From Lepidodermella squamata (lineage: Eukaryota; Gastrotricha): 64,000 bases of DNA. The position numbers and the translations under genes were made by a program. The stretch is taken from positions 310,001 through 374,000 of the forward strand of contig JBLDXI010000024.1 of the NCBI GenBank assembly GCA_047495785.1. Reading direction: 5' to 3'. This document shows positions 1 to 13,925 of the stretch, one piece after another. A model generated the notes under the pieces. The model was given only the letters and a program-made list of their open reading frames with translations, was not told the DNA's origin and did not search any database. Position 1 is the stretch's first letter. The number at the start of each line of letters is the position of its first letter.

Positions 1-3000
1 CGACGCCGATGGTGACGACGCGCCGACAGCTGGCCACACAACCCGCACCGGCTGTGCCGCCTTTTTTTCCGCATGTGCTGGCTCGGGTTGCCGATTTTTT
101 TACGACCGCAGCTATGTAATAAAGCCTAATTATACACGGTCGACTTTTGGCGCGCACAGCTTTTGACGAGCAGGCGGCGCAGATGGCCGATAAAAGCTGC
201 GATGAAGATGACACGAAGCTGCGACTGTAAACCAGGGTAATAGCGGCTAAGTAGAATGAACCGAGAGATGAGCGATACAGGTATTATAGACTGTCGCGCG
301 GCTGATGGCCGTCGGCAGCAGGTATCGCGCACGCATAAATTGGCAACGCAACGCGACACCGCGTCGCAAAAAGAAGCCAATGCAAACGCGCGCTCTTGTG
401 AGACAATAAAAACATCTACATGTCAGAGGCAGGCTTTCAGCGCCAACGACGCCGCATCACTTGAAGGTAATAATAACAAAACAGCCGCGCTTGCGACGTG
501 TTTGAGCGCGCGCTTCTCGTGTTTGTCGCCGTTTTTCGCGCACAAGGCAAAAAGTCGCAACAAAAGTTGCGCGCTCGTGTACTATTTGCCGATCGGCGAA
601 ACTGAGCGCGCGAATAACACGGCTACGGAAGTTTGCCAACGGCGACATACACATGGCGGAAAAAACTTGTCCGACTTGACCGTGGCCAGTGTACTACCTA
701 TATACCTGTGGGTGATGCGACGGCGGCAAACAAGCGCACTTGTCGGAAGTTTTAGTTTCACTTCTTCGCAAAAGTAAACAACGCGGCAAATAAAAAGTGA
801 TACGAAAAACGAGCGCCCTGTAATGGCCAAGCGATGAAGACGTTAATAATTGCAAAAATGGCCATTTCCGCCCAGCCACAAGCGCGTCTCATCGATCCGC
901 AACTCGTTATCCTCTTCGTCGTCGTCTTTTTCGCGCGGCTAATCGCCTGGCTTCCGATCGGCTGGCCGTCGAGCGCCGATACATCGCTTTCTTTTAATGT
1001 AATAATATTCAAGAGCGTCGTTAAGAAATGCAAAAAAATAGCAGAATATCATTGCGCTTATCGTGCGTGTTGATGAAAATAATAGCCAGAAGCGCAGGAA
1101 ACGCGAGTATAATCGCCGTCGCCGTGTTTCCGCAAGTCACCACTGCTTATCATCGAAAGACGGCGCCGCGATGCCCAGCGGCGAAATTTCGACCGCCACG
1201 TTAATAACCGGAAACTTGGTGCGCAGAACTATCAAAATCACGTATGCCGTTCTTAAAAAAAGTGTATGCCTGCGGCGACCTTTGTTTACGCCCTTCACGC
1301 GAAAAACTCGAGTGGCTATTTTTTACGGACGACATGACGCGCGCGCGTAAGAGTTGATTAGAAAATAACAAAACAAGATCGCGAAACTGCTATTTATCCG
1401 CCGATGAGTTGTGTTTAAGTGTAATAGCTTTTTGAAGATGGTCATCAGGCATAAAAACAAGCAGTTAATCGGCGCCGCGCACCGGCCCCACTTTGTTAAA
1501 GCGAAAAAAATATGGAAAAAAACGCGGCCGAAGCCGGAAATGTGTGTGTTATGGTTTTGCAGTAGAGGTAAGTATATATCGCAAAAATATTTGTTTGGTG
1601 AACGGGACACGCACGGTGCCATTTCGCGCGGCTTCAGAGTAGGCGATTAACTGCACCACAGGGTGTTTTCGCCGCCGCAAATGACTCGCGGCCAAAGTTG
1701 TTTAATCAAGACGCTGATGTGTTGTGGCGAAAAACACATGCAAAGTTCTACTACTACTGACTCATACTACTACTACCTGTACGGTTGCTTTTTTTAACTA
1801 CCGGCAATATACGGCGGATGAACGAACTGTACGAGTGCAACTTAGGCTAGTTATTTAGTTGCGAAAATGGCCTGCGGCAAAAATGCGCGCTGCTGCCGTA
1901 AAAAAGAAGACAGGTGCAACTACATGTTGTAGTAATGATGCGCGGAGGACGATAAAAAAAACAGCGTGATGAGGCCTTTAAGGTGGGCGGTGCTGGGTCA
2001 TGTCGTCATAATTCACGGCTGAAGAATGGCGGGCTCGGAAATAGAAACTGTGTACACATCACGCGAAGCAAGACGATGATCGTAATAATAATACATTAGC
2101 GTGTGTTAAGCTAAATAAATTACGAGCCAGGCCAGGCTCGAAGGTTATTCGGTAGTAGTCGGATAAATAATGCGCGTTATCTTACAGACACCCGCACTAG
2201 CCTGATAGTAAGTAGTAGGTAGTAGGTATATAGTGTTGTATAGCCAAAAATCCGAAGTGCGTTGTTGACTTGTTCCCGAGCTGGTTCTTCTTAATGCAAT
2301 CATCATCTACTACTACAGATCATCATCATCATCGTGATCGTAGACAACAAAACATCATGAGCCAAATAAGGTCATTAACAGTCGAGTGCTTGCGAGTAGA
2401 TAATAGTATGATGCCCGCTGCAGACATGAAGCGGAATCTCAACACGCAACATCGTAGTCATTAACATGCTTTTCGTCGGCACAAAAATGGATCCTATAGA
2501 GCTGTCGAGTGAGTAGGTAGTACACTACCGCAGTAGTTATTATTCGGCAAAAGACGATGATAATGATGTTAAAGCGAAGATAATATGCAAATTTACTCAC
2601 AGCGCCGGGTTGATGACAACACGGCGGCTAAAAATAACAGCAGCGCCCGATCAACAATCGAAGAGGTATTTGTTGGATGCTGGGCGCGATTTTGTTTACT
2701 ACGCGGCCCAGGCGAAACACGGCGAAAAGTGTCGGTAGCGCTTGGAAACTGTTTCGATATTAAGGTAGCAGCAGCTGCAGCCGCCATTATTAATAACATT
2801 ATTTTCGGCGAAATTTTCAACATGATATGATAATAAATTGATTGCGCTCGCGCGCCGTTGATGAAATGGTGTGGTGTTAAAAAGGCGAAATATAATTATT
2901 TTGCAGGCGATAAACAGCGCGTTTTTGGCGAGGCAGCAGTAGCAGCTGCAATAACAGTGATTAATGTGGCCCAGCGAAAAATAGCAGCAGTGAAAAAGCA

Positions 3001-5601
3001 GCCCCCGGTGGGAGATAATAGGCATCCGCCGAGAATGCTAATCGACGAGTGTATCATTATATTACGCGGCGCTCTAAGCCAGGGAGCTGGCACCCGGCTG
3101 CCAACGATGGAGGCAGTCAAACAGCGCGCGGCAGTGACAAAGCTGTGAGAGGAATGAATGAATCGCGAGCTATAATGGGCAGCTGGGTGGCGGCGACTAA
3201 GCGCGAAACAAGTGGACAGAAATTACAGCCACAGCGTAATGCCAACCATATTGTCTGTGATCTGGAGCTGCACGCGTGATTCCCGAGGCTAGATCGTCGC
3301 TAGCTCGAGCCGTAATCGACAGCCGTTCAAATTAATCTCGAGCTTCCCCGATTGCGCAATTGCCAGGCGGGCATCTACGAATAAAAGGCGTAACGCACTT
3401 TTGGCCATAAATCGCGCGCGAAACGTCTTCCTGAACTGCCTTCTTATCGATAGTAGACGTGTGCCAAATGAATAAATCGCATCAACGATGATGAATTCCA
3501 GAAAGCCTTATCCTTTTACAAGCAATAAATCGGCACCTTGACACGCCTGCCGTGTATTGCTGCATACGCGAGTAGCATTGTATATGGCGCGAATTTGTAA
3601 TGTGGCCAGGGCGCGCTGGCCGGAATTATTAGTGGTCGATTGACGGCCGTGGGGCGTGCGGAGAAGATGAATGTTTAATGACAGGCCAAGCACCTTGCCA
3701 GGCGAGAAAACACGCATCGAACACACGAAGCCGACGCTTCCCGTCGCGACAACATGTGATCTTCGCGAAAATACAACACTGTTTTGGCGTTTCAAGTGGT
3801 GGCTGATATATATATATATTTGCAACAATGCGATCGGGCCGCAGAATTATAATCTCGGCCTGAAGGTGCCAAGCTGCGGCGATTTTGACATTGTGTATGA
3901 GCGCGCGACAAAAATCGCAATAATAATAAATACTGCGTATATGTAGCGGAAGTGGCCGGGACATAGGGAGAGAGACGCGCCGTTTAGGGCAGTTGAGTGA
4001 AACAATAAAAATATTTCTTCAACTCGACATCTTGATGACGCTACATTGTTTTATTGTTGGCGCGCGCGAAAGAAACAAAACGAAGGCCGCGAGGAAGTGG
4101 CGCGTTCGACAAGCTGCACGCGCGTAGAGAGGCGCGCCACAGCGAGCTGACTGACAGAAAACTGGCAGGCTCAAGTGCTAGGCAAGCAGCGCGAGACGAC
4201 AAGTCACCCGCTGACACGCTGCCAAACTTGGCTCGATTGCAGCTGATAAGACAGTAGTAGTTAGTAAGGCTCTCTCTCACGCTGAGCGACACCTGGTTGT
4301 CGGTTTTCGTCACAGCGTTATCTGCGTTTTATTTACTGCAACTTCGCGCCCAACTTTTCGAGCCGTAAAAATATTAAGTAAATTAACGGCGAGCGTAAAT
4401 TACAAGGCGTCGCTGGCGCGCGGTGTCGTTGATGCGAGGCATCGGCGTGGAAAACTCGCGCATCTGCTGCAAGTTCAAACAAGAGCGCGAAGAAAAATGA
4501 GCGCATTACGCGCAAACCTATATACCTACAGATGCCATGCAATTCTTAAGGTAGAATACAATGGGGCGAGAATGCGTTTAATTTCCGTCGATTAACAGGT
4601 GACGGCGAATTGAGATTGCACGCAAAAAATAAATAAACAAATAAATGAACTAGAATTTAGGTCATCAGCAACGCAACTTGGGCGAATATTTCGGCTAGGG
4701 TACTCAATCAATGAGAAGGTTCTAACGCGTCATGAGTATGCTTAGAATGACATTCGAAGCAGCCTCGGGTTCAGAAATCCAGGTAAATAAATCCACAAAG
4801 GTGGAGTAGAAAGAAAAGGCAGCGGCGGCGGCTTAAGGCGGAACAAACGCCGATAAAAACAATAGGGAGTGAGAAAGGTACTCAATTTCCGGCGATTTAC
4901 AATAAGTATAACACAGTGACGGAATGAAGCGGCACGGCGCGCGAAACCGATAACAAAACCGGCTAATGGTCATGCTTGGCAGCTGTCGTAAAAGGCACGC
5001 CGGGGTCACTTTCAGGGCTCGGCTTGACGAGGACGCCGATTATTGGTTATATCAGCATCAGGTATATTGCAGACAGCGGCGCGGCGGGAAATGTGACGGG
5101 CATTGGTTGTAAAATGTAATGGAATACGGATATGGCGCTTACTTATTCACGGGTTACGAAATCTTTGTTTGCACTCAATCGGCAAAGCATGCGGCGACGA
5201 CGGGTCAGCCGGCGGTTCCTGCCCAGCGTCGGCAGCTGCCTCGGCACACAACAGCCGGCGCAAATACAACAACAACAACAGCGACAAGCGAAGCCAAAAG
5301 TTCCGCGTCTTACATATATAGGGAAGGTGAGCGACGCGCCTCTCCGCGCTGATGATAAAGATGCGCGACTCTAACAGCGTGCTGCTTTAAGGAGGAAGAA
5401 CTTTTTACGCGCTGTTATATGACCTAACCATCATCCTGCACCTAGTATAGGCATCGACTGACACCTGTTCCTCACGGCGGCGCGTGAGAACAAGAATAAA
5501 TTGCATGAATAAAGCATGCCGCGCGCGTCAATCATGCACTATATAACAATCTCTAACAAAATGAACACGGGTAAAGTTAATTTTAAAAAGGCATGACGTA
5601 C
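1..5601. other. Gene-poor, CpG-rich desert, part 1
   Basis: No convincing gene was found. The sequence alternates CGCG-rich words with short AAT/ATT, CAG and CAT/GAT runs, for example near 2300-2340. Open frames reach about 170 codons (256-777), but they overlap on both strands, lack splice-site support and have no recognisable domain. They are what a low-stop, CpG-rich composition gives by chance. It may be intronic or intergenic to the gene that owns the exon at 5602-5847, because on the minus strand this stretch lies downstream of that exon's donor. Confidence 0.6.
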
Positions 5602-5847
5602 CTTAAGATGAAGCGGCGGCCCAGCATCAACGTCGTGCGCTTCCATGCTGCTGGCTAACAGATGCAAGTGGCTGCGAATGACCTCGTCGTTGTCCTCCTC
5701 CGACTCGTTGTCGTCGTCGTCTGTCTCATCGGCTGACAACGCGTCCTCGCAGTCATCTTCGTCATGTAGCTCGGCCTCGTGAATCGGCGGTAGTAGCCCG
5801 ATTCCGGTTATCATCAGCTTGTTTTTCGAGTCAGCAATTATACTTAT
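5602..5847 (-). CDS. Isolated acidic coding exon of an unidentified gene
   Basis: This is a stop-free 246-nt block of 82 codons (phase 0 at both ends) on the minus strand. A good 3' splice site (ctatacag) lies just upstream and a strong donor (GTACGT) just downstream. The product starts ISIIADSKNKL, continues with LLPPIHEAELHDEDDCED, then has an acidic stretch (DETDDDDNESEEDNDE, about residues 46-61) and ends SSMEAHDVDAGPPLHLK. The balanced codons, the acidic bias and both splice signals set it apart from the noisy open frames around it. I do not recognise the family. The partner exons were not found and must lie kilobases away or outside the window, so the gene would have much larger introns than the others here. 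It could instead be a chance open frame, since only the splice sites and composition support it. Confidence 0.45.
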
Positions 5848-8800
5848 CTGTATAGTAGGAATCGAGTCGGCAATAATTATTGGTGATCATCATTTGTTTA
5901 TTGACTTACTTAATGAAATGCACTTGATCGCCGGCGCTTTGACGCGCGTTGACTACAACAACAATTTTCTGGTGATGTAATGACAATTTTATCTATAAGT
6001 GCAACAAAAATAAACAAGACATGATGATATTGAGGTAACCGCACGCGTCGCAATGTCACATCAGCCGGTGTTTGTTTTATAAATAATAAATAAGATTTGC
6101 AGGAAGACGATCCCGATAGCCCACCAGAGATAAGCATTACTGGTGGTGGTGGTCGAGCAATAACACGACGCGGCCCGATGACCTTCCGCCACTTTGCGGC
6201 GATCTCGATGCGGTCGATGGCGTTCAGCTTTTAATATTTTATCGGCCGTCCGGTTCAACGAGTATCATCGCGATCGAACTACAAACACGCTTTGTTATTG
6301 CTGTTGTCGCCAGTGCATCGCCAAACAGCAGTAGCAGTAGCCCTTTAATGCAATAAAGGCGGGCGTTACGCAACGAGGGCAGCTCGACAAAATTGGTCTC
6401 GCGCGCGCAGTTATTAAGAATCAAATTAATGTTTATTGCTCGGCGCATTGAAATCGAATCGAGATGAACTTCAACTTCGCAGACGAAGCCGGGGTTCTAA
6501 ACGCGATTTGCCATACAAAATTGAATATGCGCGTCATTAAAAACACGACCGGCGCGACAAGTAGCCTTTGGCGACAGTAGTATGGCTATATGCAACTAAG
6601 TTAGTGGAGATGACACCAAACAGGGTCGTAAAATGAAGTGACCAGAGTAAAAACCTGTGATTAAGCCACCATGTTTTGGTGTTGGTTCATATATAGGTGC
6701 AAAGTGGTGGCTGTAGAGAAAAGTTGCACAACGCGCTCATTCACGACCTCGCTCACCAAAACGCTGCTGTAACACATAGCTATTTGATGAATCATCGAAA
6801 CCCTGCAATTCGACATAAGGCTGCCTATAAATGTTGGCAATTATAGCCAGCTTAACCCCGTTTTGCTATTCCCCTATTTCGAGACAAGGCAGATGACAAA
6901 CATGAGATTGGCCGCTGCGAAAAAATCACGCAATCGCCAATTTCATTAAAACGTCTGCATGAGATGGCAATCATGGTGTGGAATCGGTCAAAACATTAAT
7001 CATCTGGGATCTATTTTTTGGCAAAGATTGCACTAACACTGAAAAAAATCTTGTTCCTAGTATCAGACATCAAGATGAACAGAAATTCACAAAAATATTA
7101 AAGTATTTAAATCGAACCGAAAATCCACGTTGGGAAAATGTCCTACTATATGAATGTTTACGCCAAGAAAATGTTCTCGTAGAGTGGGGATAAATCCGGC
7201 GAAAATTGAAAATAAATCCAAACCGGCTATTTTTGTCGCACTATATAGTTAGCTTATATATAATATTTATATATATATATTCTTGGCGCACAATATTATT
7301 TTTCGCATGAATGAGGGCGTGTGGGAAAAAATCGAACCTACGAGTACCGGTTGACACAGGCACACGTGTGCGACCAACGGCCAGCAACGTCGTAAAAAGT
7401 AGGCCGGTGGCGAAGCGTGGCAAATCTTCCAAGGCAAAAACGATAGTAGTAGTCGTAGGTATTAATAATTACGGACGAGCTGTCAGCGGCCGGTTGTGGG
7501 ATTATGTAAAAACAAATCCATAAAACAAATTATTGAGGCATGACAGCGGGGAGTTGGCCTCGGTTTTAAATTAGTTTCGTAAACAAACGATAAATAATAA
7601 TCTAGCAATAGAAATAATAAACGTTTTAAATATGGCCGTATATTATAATGTAATTTTCATTGATAAAACGTTCGAGTCGAGAGATGTTTTTGCGGCCGTT
7701 TATAACATGATTGATCGCTATCATTTACTATAACTTTTCAGCGTGTTACGCATCTCGGCCAGACAAACGGCCGTTGTTTTTGTTGTAAAAGAGAGAGAGA
7801 CGATAAACGCGCAGGTATCATCAACAATTATTTCGGCATAATCTCAACACGTCGCTCGATCGGGCGCCCGCTGCGGCTACAGAGACGCTCGCGTGATAGC
7901 CGTACATTTTTGCGGCGGCGGAGCACACAGGTACCGTACTCGGGCATTGAAAGAAACGCCTCTGATGTGTGTTGTCGCTGCTAGTGAAATCATCGTTTTT
8001 ATAGCATTATACAGCTGTTTCCTAATACCTACACGGGCCAATGTTAAGCCCAGCACGTACGCGTTGTTAACGGTGTTATTGGCGGTACCTCTGTTGCTGT
8101 AACGGGATAAGTCAGTTTAGGGAAGTTACTGTCTCGTTATTGCCGAGCCAGGTTAGTATAGAGGAAGTAGTAGTAAAAACGCAACGCGTTTGTTTTATTA
8201 CCCGGGCTCAGGGTAGTACGGCACCGGAACCGCAGGAGACGCCAAATCGCAGTCTGCAGATGTATAGGAATAGCGTGAAAGGCGGGAGATCAGCGGGCGT
8301 AGCATTGTTTTGCCGTATTTATTTACTCATCGCAACGACTACATGGTCAAAGACAGATTACAGTATGCCAATGCTAGACATTATAACAGGATGAGTCACG
8401 ATAGAAATAACGCGCGCCAGGTAAGGCAGGTAAATGTAGTAGAAGGGTATGTGGTATTAGGTATACAACAAATTAATAAGCCCAGGCGCTGGGTCGGTTC
8501 CTAAACGGTGTAAGCTGTGTGTTGGTATCATTGTTTTAGCGAACCCCATATATCAACAAATTATACCAAGCAGATGACTTGGCGCATATAAGTATGTTGG
8601 GTTTTACCAAACGAAAGTAATAACATCCTTAATTACAAAACAAATATTGCAATGAATAAAATATTAGTAAATAATTCCTATACCATTACTAATCATCAGT
8701 CGATAAATATCGACCAAGCGATTGATTTTAGCTTGATATAGAATTGAGTTCGAGTCGATTCGGATTGTTGGGTTCCATCTGTTGGGACCAAAAATTATAT

Positions 8801-11800
8801 AAAATGATTTTGAAAAGCTAATAAAGGACCGGAGATGCCCTCGCTAGCGTTATCTTCGTACTCGTGGGTTTTTTCGACATCAGCGCACCGATTGAAGCGT
8901 TACAACAGATTTTTTGAAGGACGAACAAGCAAGATAAGGCATCTTTGGCTACTATGCTGCCGCCCCCAACAAAAAATCGACATAGCTTGTTGCCAGGGTA
9001 GTTGTTGTTGTATTTACCTTCTCGGCGCGTGAATATAGGAAGTTATTATGATTCTATATCCACCGAAAGCCCTACCATCATTATCGCATTATTTTGCGCT
9101 ATAAAACTTCCCGATAGTTGTGATTATAGCCAACGATAGGGAAGGGGGAAAAAACGATGCAGTTATTAATAGGTGGCAAAGCCGAATCATTAAGGAAGCG
9201 GTAAAATCATCGAAATATATGCCTTGAAGCGTGTTTGTTGCCCCAGCGATCATCGGTGTATATCGCTCACGTTACACACGAGCGCGGGCGGCGCGTGAAG
9301 AGTGGTGAAAAAAACCCACGGAGAGTGCGGTAAACATTGGTAGGGAAGCGCAGAAAACGCGCTAGTCCGCAGCACTGAACTGAAAATGATATTTTCTAGG
9401 TAAAATTGCCATTATATCGTGTCCATCAGAGCGGCCATAGCGCGCAACACATGGCGAAAAGCGGGTAAATAATGGCAAAACATCTTTTCGATTTTATAGA
9501 GAAGCAAATAATACGCGAGTTATGCATATTACAGGCGGGCTAAGTATCGGAAAAATCGCTCGGCGAGGACAAACATTTTTACAACAAACGCGCCCGAAAT
9601 CTATCTACTCAATCTTCATATTTAACGCGCCACGATTTTGATATTATAACAACGTGTATTTTTTCGGCCTAGCGATGGAAAAAGTACACAAAAATAATGC
9701 GGTCGTCCGCAAAAGGAATTACGCGCAATTTTCGATAATATTTGTAATACACACCCGCGCCCGTTTTTCTGTGTCGTCGCTAAAATAGCAGTAAACAGAC
9801 AACAGAGAGTGGCGCTATGATCAAAAACTCGCGAGAAAGAAGGCTATAATTACAAACCGGCGGAGCGTTATCGCTTGGATTATGTTGTCATGATTCCACA
9901 TCATGACCACCCGCTACTTTTCGGTGTTTTTGCTTACATCGCGATTTTATTAACTAAACCATAAAACAACAAGCCATCTTTTGATAAGCGGTACGTACGA
10001 TCGTCGAACGAAGGTGTTAATTAGTAAAGCATGCGTGTTATCGCAGCGGGTCGAGATGGCAGAACTGCGGCCGGTGTGCCAAAAAGATGAAAACTTTTGG
10101 TGCGATTGGTTTCAATTATACAACACGCAAGATATCAGAGTGAAAAATGCGCGGCAATCGGCGGAAGATAAAGAGCGTTTAGCAGCATATAAAGCGGCTC
10201 GTCGCTTTTGACGTATTAATTACCGCGTCGAGACGGCCAGGGCAGCGGGTTGTTTTGTCGACGGTCAAGAGCGATATAATTATTTAAATAAATTGAAAAT
10301 GGCGGCGCTAAGTGGTGACGATAAGCAACCGTCTTGCGAGGTAGGTATATTATCTAGATAAATTTGACTGCCATTGACATGCACATCACAGGACCGGATT
10401 TCAACCTGATAACGGTAAATGAGCTACTGGAATGAAAACAATGCGGAAGTGGGAAGAAAAATTAGGTCATGTTTACGGGGACAATAATAAGGTCAGGGCA
10501 GAGAGTGGCGAAATTCCATCGCTTTAGATGATGAACTTGAGTTTTTTTGTTATTCAAGATTTGTGCCAAGAATCGATGCTAACTTGATGATGAGTAGCGG
10601 CAGAATTTGCGTGACACGACTATTTTTTCTTGTTTACTATTATATTTTTGCGAGCGCGCGTGCGGATTTTTTCAAAGACTGATGCGCCGGACATGTGGGA
10701 TTTTTCTGTACCGCAAAGCGCGGCGTGTCAAAATTGTCGGTGCCAAGTCATCGAAAACGATAACACAATGGGCACTGATTTAGCGCTGATGAAGTTTGCT
10801 ACATCACATCAGGCTCTTTTTATGCAAAAAGTCGCGCGCTGGTTCCGTCCGATGCGAGTAACAATATGCAAATTAGAACGCGCTGAAATCAGTTGTCTGC
10901 AACCAAACCACACTGCGGATACAAAATTTCGACATGCGCGAATAAAATTATTAATAACGACAGGCTACGCAGTAATAATTATTTTACAGGCACGCATCGA
11001 AATGACACGGAGCCGTGTTCGAGACGACGCGGTCTATTTCGCTCCAACATAGCAGAACGCGCCCGGTCATAGATTAATATAGCGGCGATATTATTACTAG
11101 CACTGGCCATGATTTCGGCCCGGCTGGGGTGCTGATTGATGATGATATTTAAAAGAGCGTCGGTGCGCCTGTCAGTCACGCGACTTGAAGCACTTTTAAC
11201 AACAATTACAACGCAGCCATTAGTCTGGGCAAACAATTTGTAAACACTCTAAACTAGTCCATGAACCGCCCATAACAACAATCACCGCTGTCAATCGCAT
11301 TAACAACAAGCATTTAATGCGCAGTTGTAAAAATAAGTGAAAAATGATTTTACGCGCCAGCCAAAACAATAATTATGGCATTATTCAGCGTAAAAAATAA
11401 AATCGGAGAAATTTCATGCTAAATAGCCGAGGCAGCTCAAACATGGCCACTTGTTGGCCAGTGTTTAAAATTTAATGAATGCCTAATGAAAATCATAAAC
11501 AAGCATTTCTATGCGCGATGCTTTCACCACAAAACAGCGACGTTTTGGAGGTACACTTCGCGAGAGAGTAATTATTTTATTATAAGGTGCCACTGCCATT
11601 TGAAGTATGCACAAAATGTAAATATTAAACCCAAACCGCATACTCACCGTAATTATGGCCTGCTTTTTAATAATTCACGGCCCCATTCTAGAAATTTTTA
11701 GTGGGATGGTGATGTTTGCGCGCATTTTTGTATTGCGCGCGCGTGAGGCACGTGCGAAGCCGTGACATCGCGAAAATAATCAGTCTGCGCCATTCCTACT

Positions 11801-12199
11801 ACAACTATACAATGGTTCGCATTGACACATGTGGTAGGGTATGCATATTTATCGGTAATAAGGATGTCAGTGGCTTCTGAACATGTTGTTTGCTCATATT
11901 GATGGAGCCATACAAAAATCATATATCATTACATCGTTGCCACAAATAACGCCGAGTGAAGACTGAAAAATTTGCTAATTAGTAGCCCAACATCGCGGCG
12001 TATTACATCGATGTGCGATAAACAAATTGATACGGAAGGCAAATATCGCCTGCCTTGAACGAGCTGTGAAATTCGCGAGCTGTAATACATATCATCGCGA
12101 TACATCTTGACGATATTAATTGTTACATTCGCATTTCTTGAGTGTGTACCAAGCTTCTCAAGCGGAATATTGAAATAAAATGCTAAAAATTTTCGCTGC
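5848..12199. other. Gene-poor desert, part 2
   Basis: No supported gene was seen. It contains a TA dinucleotide run at 7268-7280 and many short ATT/CGCG words. A 71-codon open frame at 6978-7193 in a less CpG-rich patch looks protein-like, but it has no recognisable motif or splice context and is not called. Confidence 0.55.
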
Positions 12200-12526
12200 G
12201 TATAAGAATTTTCCAAACCTGCTATACCAGAGTATCAGTAGGAAAGCCCATACCGGGAGTACTCAACTTCCCGGCTCATAAATAAAAAACCGCAGAGTTT
12301 GATGAACATTTTATGGTGCTTTTCAAGGCAACAGAGGGTTAATTGCTGTTATTTCTTGGGAAGATTTTTTTGACCTTGGCCTAGGTCAGAAAACGCAATA
12401 AAAAGACGAATGCATCCGATAAAGAAATGCTCTGTGAACATGAATAACTGAAAAACTTCAATCAAAAATTGAAGAAAAATATTTTTTCCAATTTAGCTGA
12501 GATCGTAAAGAAAGAGCTCCGCTTAC

Positions 12527-12555
12527 ACTTTTTAGTCGGGAAGCGACTAAAAAGT
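12527..12555. repeat. Perfect 12-bp inverted repeat (hairpin)
   Basis: ACTTTTTAGTCG is followed by a 5-nt GGAAG spacer and its exact reverse complement CGACTAAAAAGT. Related words (GACTAAAAG, GTCTTTTTAGCC) follow at 12559-12590, so the hairpin may be part of a larger decayed palindromic element. Confidence 0.85.
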
Positions 12556-13845
12556 CAAAAGACTAAAAGAGGCAAGTCTTTTTAGCCTCAGACTGAAATT
12601 TCCTCAAAAGCGGTCGAATACGCTTACATCAGTGAAAACTATACAGAAACGAGTTTGGGCAGGCTACTACATCGCATCATTCTTAGTATATTTGCACTTT
12701 TTGGAGCATCCCTTTAACAGCGATAATAACATACCGTTCACCCGCAATCGTTGGCTAGGATGTGTTTGTATGGTATCATCAAGTAAAAGTTTGTTCTGTC
12801 AGGTGTATACACGGATCAAACCTTCTGCAAAGCACAAAACACCGAGCGAAAGGAACCGCAACCAGTAAAAAAACATTCTGCACTCCTAATCTGCGTATGA
12901 ACATTAAGGCAATCCATGGTGCTAATGGGCAGACATATCATCATGGCTTAATCAGTGCATACTTCGTGAATATCCGCTTATGTGCAAACCCATTTTTTCT
13001 GCCTTCAAGTACATACTACAGAATGACAGACGGCTGAGTTAATTATTACGCTTGTTACGGGACACTGGAGGTATAAGAGTGCTAAAAATCCAACACGTAG
13101 TTGAAATCGGACTGGATTAATCTTCCATTAGGTCTAGCGATATCCCTCAAAACGATTAGTAATTACAATTTACCGTAAATACTGAAATATAATGCGGGGC
13201 CGCAATAAAGGGCAGGGACTATGAATAGAAGGCAGGGGTTGTAGGACATTCGAAACCTTACAGGGCAGAACCGAAATAAAGGGCAGTTGTCTTTTATGTA
13301 TAACACTAGAGTGATGTTCAAGGAAACGCTCTAAAATCAGGATTTTGGTAATTTTTTTCGAATATTATTATAAAAATAAAGAAAGAGTGTAACTTAGTAG
13401 AGTTTGAGTCAAGCACTCATTGATGCTCATTGGAGCTCGTCTGATTTTGCCAAAGTACCCTTTTTCCTCTCGAGTTTTCATAATGGGTACCGGGCGTTTG
13501 AAAAATAAAAGACAGTGCCTAATGATTTGGTATTTACGGTATTCTTTATTTCTGCATCCTGTTTTCAAGTGAATGGGATAGAAATAAATGGTTACACGCC
13601 CCATATCGCTGAATGATGAGTTTCAGCGCTAATTTCCTACAATAGGTGTTGTGCCTGCGAAAATGGTTCAGGGTCACCGTAATCAAGCGAGATGAAAACA
13701 GTTTGTCCCGAAGTCTCAATCAATTTTGGAAATTGGAAAAACCTCCGTACAATTCTACATAGGTGGTTAAAGAATGAAAGGGCCATTTCGGTCACAGTAA
13801 GGCGAATATAATTAGAATAACGCGCATTACGAGTGCCTGCAAATT

Positions 13846-13925
13846 ATCGCGTACCCGAGGATCGAACCCGGCTGCCCCTCAGAGGAGGCATGGCTCTAAC
13901 AATTGACCCTCCATGGCCGACACAT
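13846..13925 (-). repeat. tRNA-like element (SINE head or tRNA pseudogene)
   Basis: Read on the minus strand, an A-box-like block (GGGTCAATTGTTAGAGC, 13893-13909) is followed about 30 nt later by a perfect B-box (GGTTCGATCC, 13859-13868). That is the spacing of an internal RNA polymerase III promoter. The T arm folds (CCGGG, loop, CTCGG). The anticodon arm folds imperfectly with an 8-nt loop, the variable region is about 1 nt, and the acceptor ends do not pair. It is therefore unlikely to be a working tRNA; a tRNA-derived SINE head or a tRNA pseudogene fits better. Confidence 0.55.

Noticed and set aside
256-777. 173-codon open frame
   Set aside because: Low-complexity CpG-rich reading with competing frames on the other strand.
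6978-7193. 71-codon protein-like frame
   Set aside because: Composition is plausible, but there is no motif, no splice signal and no neighbour gene. It could be a transposon scrap.
13846-13925. Functional tRNA gene
   Set aside because: Acceptor stem does not pair, the anticodon loop is too large and the variable region too short.
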